DNA of 8,000 nt, from assembly GCA_002067565.1 (NCBI GenBank), contig MVQZ01000276.1, positions 1-8,000 on the forward strand, given 5' to 3'. Origin of the DNA: Methanobacterium sp. PtaU1.Bin242 (GTDB lineage Archaea; Methanobacteriota; Methanobacteria; Methanobacteriales; Methanobacteriaceae). The notes beneath the pieces were generated by a model. That model did not search any database. It saw only the letters and a list, made by a program, of their open reading frames with translations, and had not been told where the DNA came from. Positions 6,924 through 8,000 of this stretch are shown in pieces. The number at the start of each line of letters is the position of its first letter. Position 1 is the first letter of the stretch. The translations under genes were made by a program, and so were the position numbers.

Positions 6924-6960
6924 GATGTATACTGATAATATGTTAATGATGTATACTGAT
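6924..6960. repeat. 13-bp direct repeat pair upstream of the oxidoreductase gene (candidate operator)
   Basis: GATGTATACTGAT occurs exactly at 6924-6936 and 6948-6960, 24 bp apart. Each copy contains the palindrome GTATAC. A degenerate third copy (GTATATTCAG) lies at 6971-6980. The first copy abuts the ribosome binding site, and a TATA-like TTTATAATC is at 7000-6992 on the minus strand. Bound protein would sit at or just after the transcription start, which fits repression. The regulator is unknown; metal or nitrogen status are guesses from context. Confidence 0.55.
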
Positions 6961-6991
6961 GGATTATTAAGTATATTCAGTCGTTCATTAA

Positions 6992-7000
6992 GATTATAAA
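6992..7000 (-). promoter_or_regulatory. Candidate TATA box for the oxidoreductase gene
   Basis: TTTATAATC on the minus strand lies about 80 bp before the TTG start. GAATATACTTA (6978-6968) is an alternative closer in. Either would place the transcription start in or next to the direct repeats. Confidence 0.3.
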
Positions 7001-7011
7001 AAAATTTATTC

Positions 7012-7056
7012 AAAAAAAATAGTAATATTCTAGTTGAATTTCAATCTCTTGAAATT
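7012..7056 (-). terminator. Hairpin and T8 tract after the ferredoxin gene
   Basis: AATTTCAA (7037-7044) and TTGAAATT (7049-7056) form a perfect 8-bp stem with a 4-nt loop. On the minus strand it is followed ~17 nt later by TTTTTTTT (7019-7012). It lies 28 bp past the ferredoxin stop, and probably ends the nif-side transcript or separates it from the oxidoreductase gene. The gap between stem and U-tract is longer than in a bacterial terminator, but archaeal termination needs mainly the U-tract. Confidence 0.5.
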
Positions 7057-7083
7057 ATTTTTCATCCAATTTTTATATTTTTT

Positions 7084-7272
7084 TTATCTTTCAATGTTTA
7101 AGGCTGCATAGGGGCAAATTTTTAAACATTCTCCACATAATTTACAGAATTCAGGTGATTTTATGCATATACTGTTTTTTTCTATGGTGAAAACATTTGT
7201 AGGACAAACATATGCACATTCAGCACATTTTGAGCCTTCACAAATTTTATAATCAAGTATGATGTTAACCAT
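7084..7272 (-). CDS. Small 2x[4Fe-4S] ferredoxin
   Basis: A 62-residue ferredoxin with eight cysteines in two clusters: C11-x4-C16-x2-C19-x3-C23-Pro and C43-x2-C46-x2-C49-x3-C53-Pro. The first motif has four residues rather than two between its first cysteines ('CEGSKCAECAYVCP'), a variant I associate with some archaeal ferredoxin-like proteins. C36 is an extra cysteine in the linker. It is a soluble electron carrier. Starting 43 bp after nifX with no terminator between them, it is probably co-transcribed with the nif genes and may feed electrons to cofactor assembly or nitrogenase. The downstream oxidoreductase is another possible partner. I chose the ATG at 7272 because GGGGTGG lies just before it. 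A frame from 7302 adds ten hydrophobic residues that overlap that site. Confidence 0.88.
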   Translation of the reverse strand: MVNIILDYKICEGSKCAECAYVCPTNVFTIEKNSICIKSPEFCKLCGECLKICPYAALNIER

Positions 7273-7315
7273 AATAAAACCACCCCAAATCCAATTAAAC
7301 AATAAATGCTACTAT

Positions 7316-7636
7316 TTAGTTCAATAAATGTTTGGAACACTCTCGAAGAGCCTTATTAACCTCACAATCCAACTGTATTGGTTTTATCCCTATCTTTCTG
7401 AGTTCTATGGTGGGTTCCTTACCAATTTTATTACAAATAACCGCTTTACAATCATTTATGAGTTCAATAGATGCTATCCATCGTTCTGTATGTTCATTTA
7501 AAGGCATCAGCGTTTTTTCTCTTATTTCCTGGAATTTGCCTTCTCCATCCTCCAGTTTAAATATTAAAAACTGATTTGCATCTCCAAAATGCAAATCTAT
7601 GATTTTTCCTTCAGTTGATGCTACTGCTATTTTCAA
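7316..7636 (-). CDS. nifX: NifX-like dinitrogenase iron-molybdenum cofactor biosynthesis protein
   Basis: A 106-residue protein of the NifX/NifB-C-terminal/NafY family (PF02579). It opens 'MKIAVASTEGKIIDLHFGDANQF', the family's usual first strand and the His-containing 'HFG' loop, and continues with 'FLIFKLEDGEGKF'. Later 'INDCKAVICNKIG' and 'IKPIQLDCEVNKALREC' match the conserved second half. Family members bind and carry FeMo-co precursors (NifB-co, VK-cluster) between NifB, NifEN and nitrogenase in the cytoplasm. The start is TTG at 7636, immediately after the nifN TAA, with GGAGGAG (7649-7643) inside the end of nifN, so translation is probably coupled. Length is typical of a stand-alone NifX. 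Position after nifN supports the symbol, though paralogues of this fold unrelated to nitrogenase exist. Confidence 0.88.
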   Translation of the reverse strand: MKIAVASTEGKIIDLHFGDANQFLIFKLEDGEGKFQEIREKTLMPLNEHTERWIASIELINDCKAVICNKIGKEPTIELRKIGIKPIQLDCEVNKALRECSKHLLN

Positions 7637-8000
7637 TTAAATCTCCTCCGTGACATATAAGTTCTCCTCGGCTATTTCTGGTGATTCTTCTTCTGTTATT
7701 TCATATCCAGCTTCATCATAGTAAAAGTCCAGTAGAGTATTAGTTATTCTATCAACAACGTTTATACCGCCCCTGTATCCTAAAATAGATATTCTTTGTG
7801 CTCCTAATCTATCAAACACAGGGAAACCTGTCCTATATAGAGGTATATTTTCTTCTTTAGCAATGCTGGCACCATAGGAGTTTCCAATTAGAATATCGGC
7901 CCCTAATTCTTTAATCTGCTGATGAAGATCATAAAGATCACCTCCTGCTAAAACAACCGGATTAAATCCTTTATCTTCTGAAATTGTCCTGATATCATCA
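7637..8000 (-). CDS. nifN: NifN-like nitrogenase cofactor scaffold subunit, C-terminal part (5' end outside window)
   Basis: The last 120 codons of a nitrogenase component 1-type protein; the start lies beyond position 8000. 'PVVLAGGDLYDLHQQIKEL', 'ADILIGNSYGASIAKEENI' and 'LYRTGFPVFDRLGAQ' then 'GYRGGINVVDRITNTLLD' are hallmark C-terminal motifs of the NifN/NifK subfamily. 'GFPVFDRLGAQ' followed by 'GYRGG' favours NifN over NifK. NifN pairs with NifE to form the scaffold on which FeMo-co is completed. The protein ends in a ~28-residue acidic tail ('EITEEESPEIAEENLYVTEEI' region) that looks disordered. The stop codon abuts the TTG of nifX. NifE, NifD, NifK and NifH would be expected beyond the right edge. 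A GTG at 7819 also lies in this frame but falls within the conserved 'GFPVFDRLG' motif, so it is not a start. Confidence 0.87.
   Translation of the reverse strand, partial: DDIRTISEDKGFNPVVLAGGDLYDLHQQIKELGADILIGNSYGASIAKEENIPLYRTGFPVFDRLGAQRISILGYRGGINVVDRITNTLLDFYYDEAGYEITEEESPEIAEENLYVTEEI
7643..7649 (-). promoter_or_regulatory. Ribosome binding site of nifX inside the nifN end
   Basis: GGAGGAG on the minus strand lies 6 bases before the TTG start of nifX, within the last codons of nifN. It supports the TTG start and translational coupling. Confidence 0.75.

Noticed and set aside
6912..7013. 34-residue extension of the oxidoreductase from the ATG at 7013
   Set aside because: The extension is encoded by AT-rich promoter DNA including the direct repeats, and has no Tat motif. 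The TTG at 6911 has a well-placed GAGGT.

Overview
This window looks like part of a methanogenic archaeon's chromosome, most likely order Methanobacteriales (a Methanobacterium-like genome). That is an inference. It rests on low G+C, AT-rich intergenic DNA with TATA-like boxes, GGTG/GAGGTGA-type ribosome binding sites, TTG starts, and the tail of a nif cluster in the order nifN-nifX. No rRNA or marker gene confirms it. Every gene I can support is on the minus strand, so transcription runs from 8000 towards 1.

Right-hand block (about 8000 to 4959). The 3' end of a nifN-like gene abuts a nifX-like gene; the nifN stop TAA is followed directly by the nifX start TTG. After 43 bp comes a small two-cluster ferredoxin. 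After a further 172 bp lies a 650-residue DMSO-reductase-family molybdopterin oxidoreductase with an N-terminal CxxxCxxxC iron-sulphur motif. NifN and NifX serve nitrogenase FeMo-cofactor assembly. The oxidoreductase is another Mo or W enzyme of unknown substrate. A 13-bp direct repeat sits just before its TTG start and may be an operator.

Middle (4524 to 4958) is a 435-bp gene-free, AT-rich stretch. It holds a 20-bp interrupted palindrome with a downstream T-rich tract (minus strand), which may be the terminator of the oxidoreductase gene. It also holds a set of tandem and direct repeats around a TATA-like element that probably belongs to the promoter of the next gene.

Left-hand block (4523 to 1) is the unusual part. 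It contains a papain-fold (C1) peptidase, a gingipain-like (C25) peptidase with an N-terminal prodomain-like region, and a metacaspase/caspase-fold (C14) peptidase. A fourth gene runs off the left edge, and its visible part weakly resembles C25-associated sequence. All three complete proteins keep their catalytic residues, and none has a recognisable signal peptide or membrane segment, so they should be cytoplasmic. Three different cysteine-peptidase families encoded in a row suggest a proteolytic cascade, perhaps for defence, stress or cell lysis. The grouping and catalytic motifs are seen in the sequence; the cascade is inference. Hairpins between the genes (3486-3540 and 1211-1240) suggest that members are differentially expressed.
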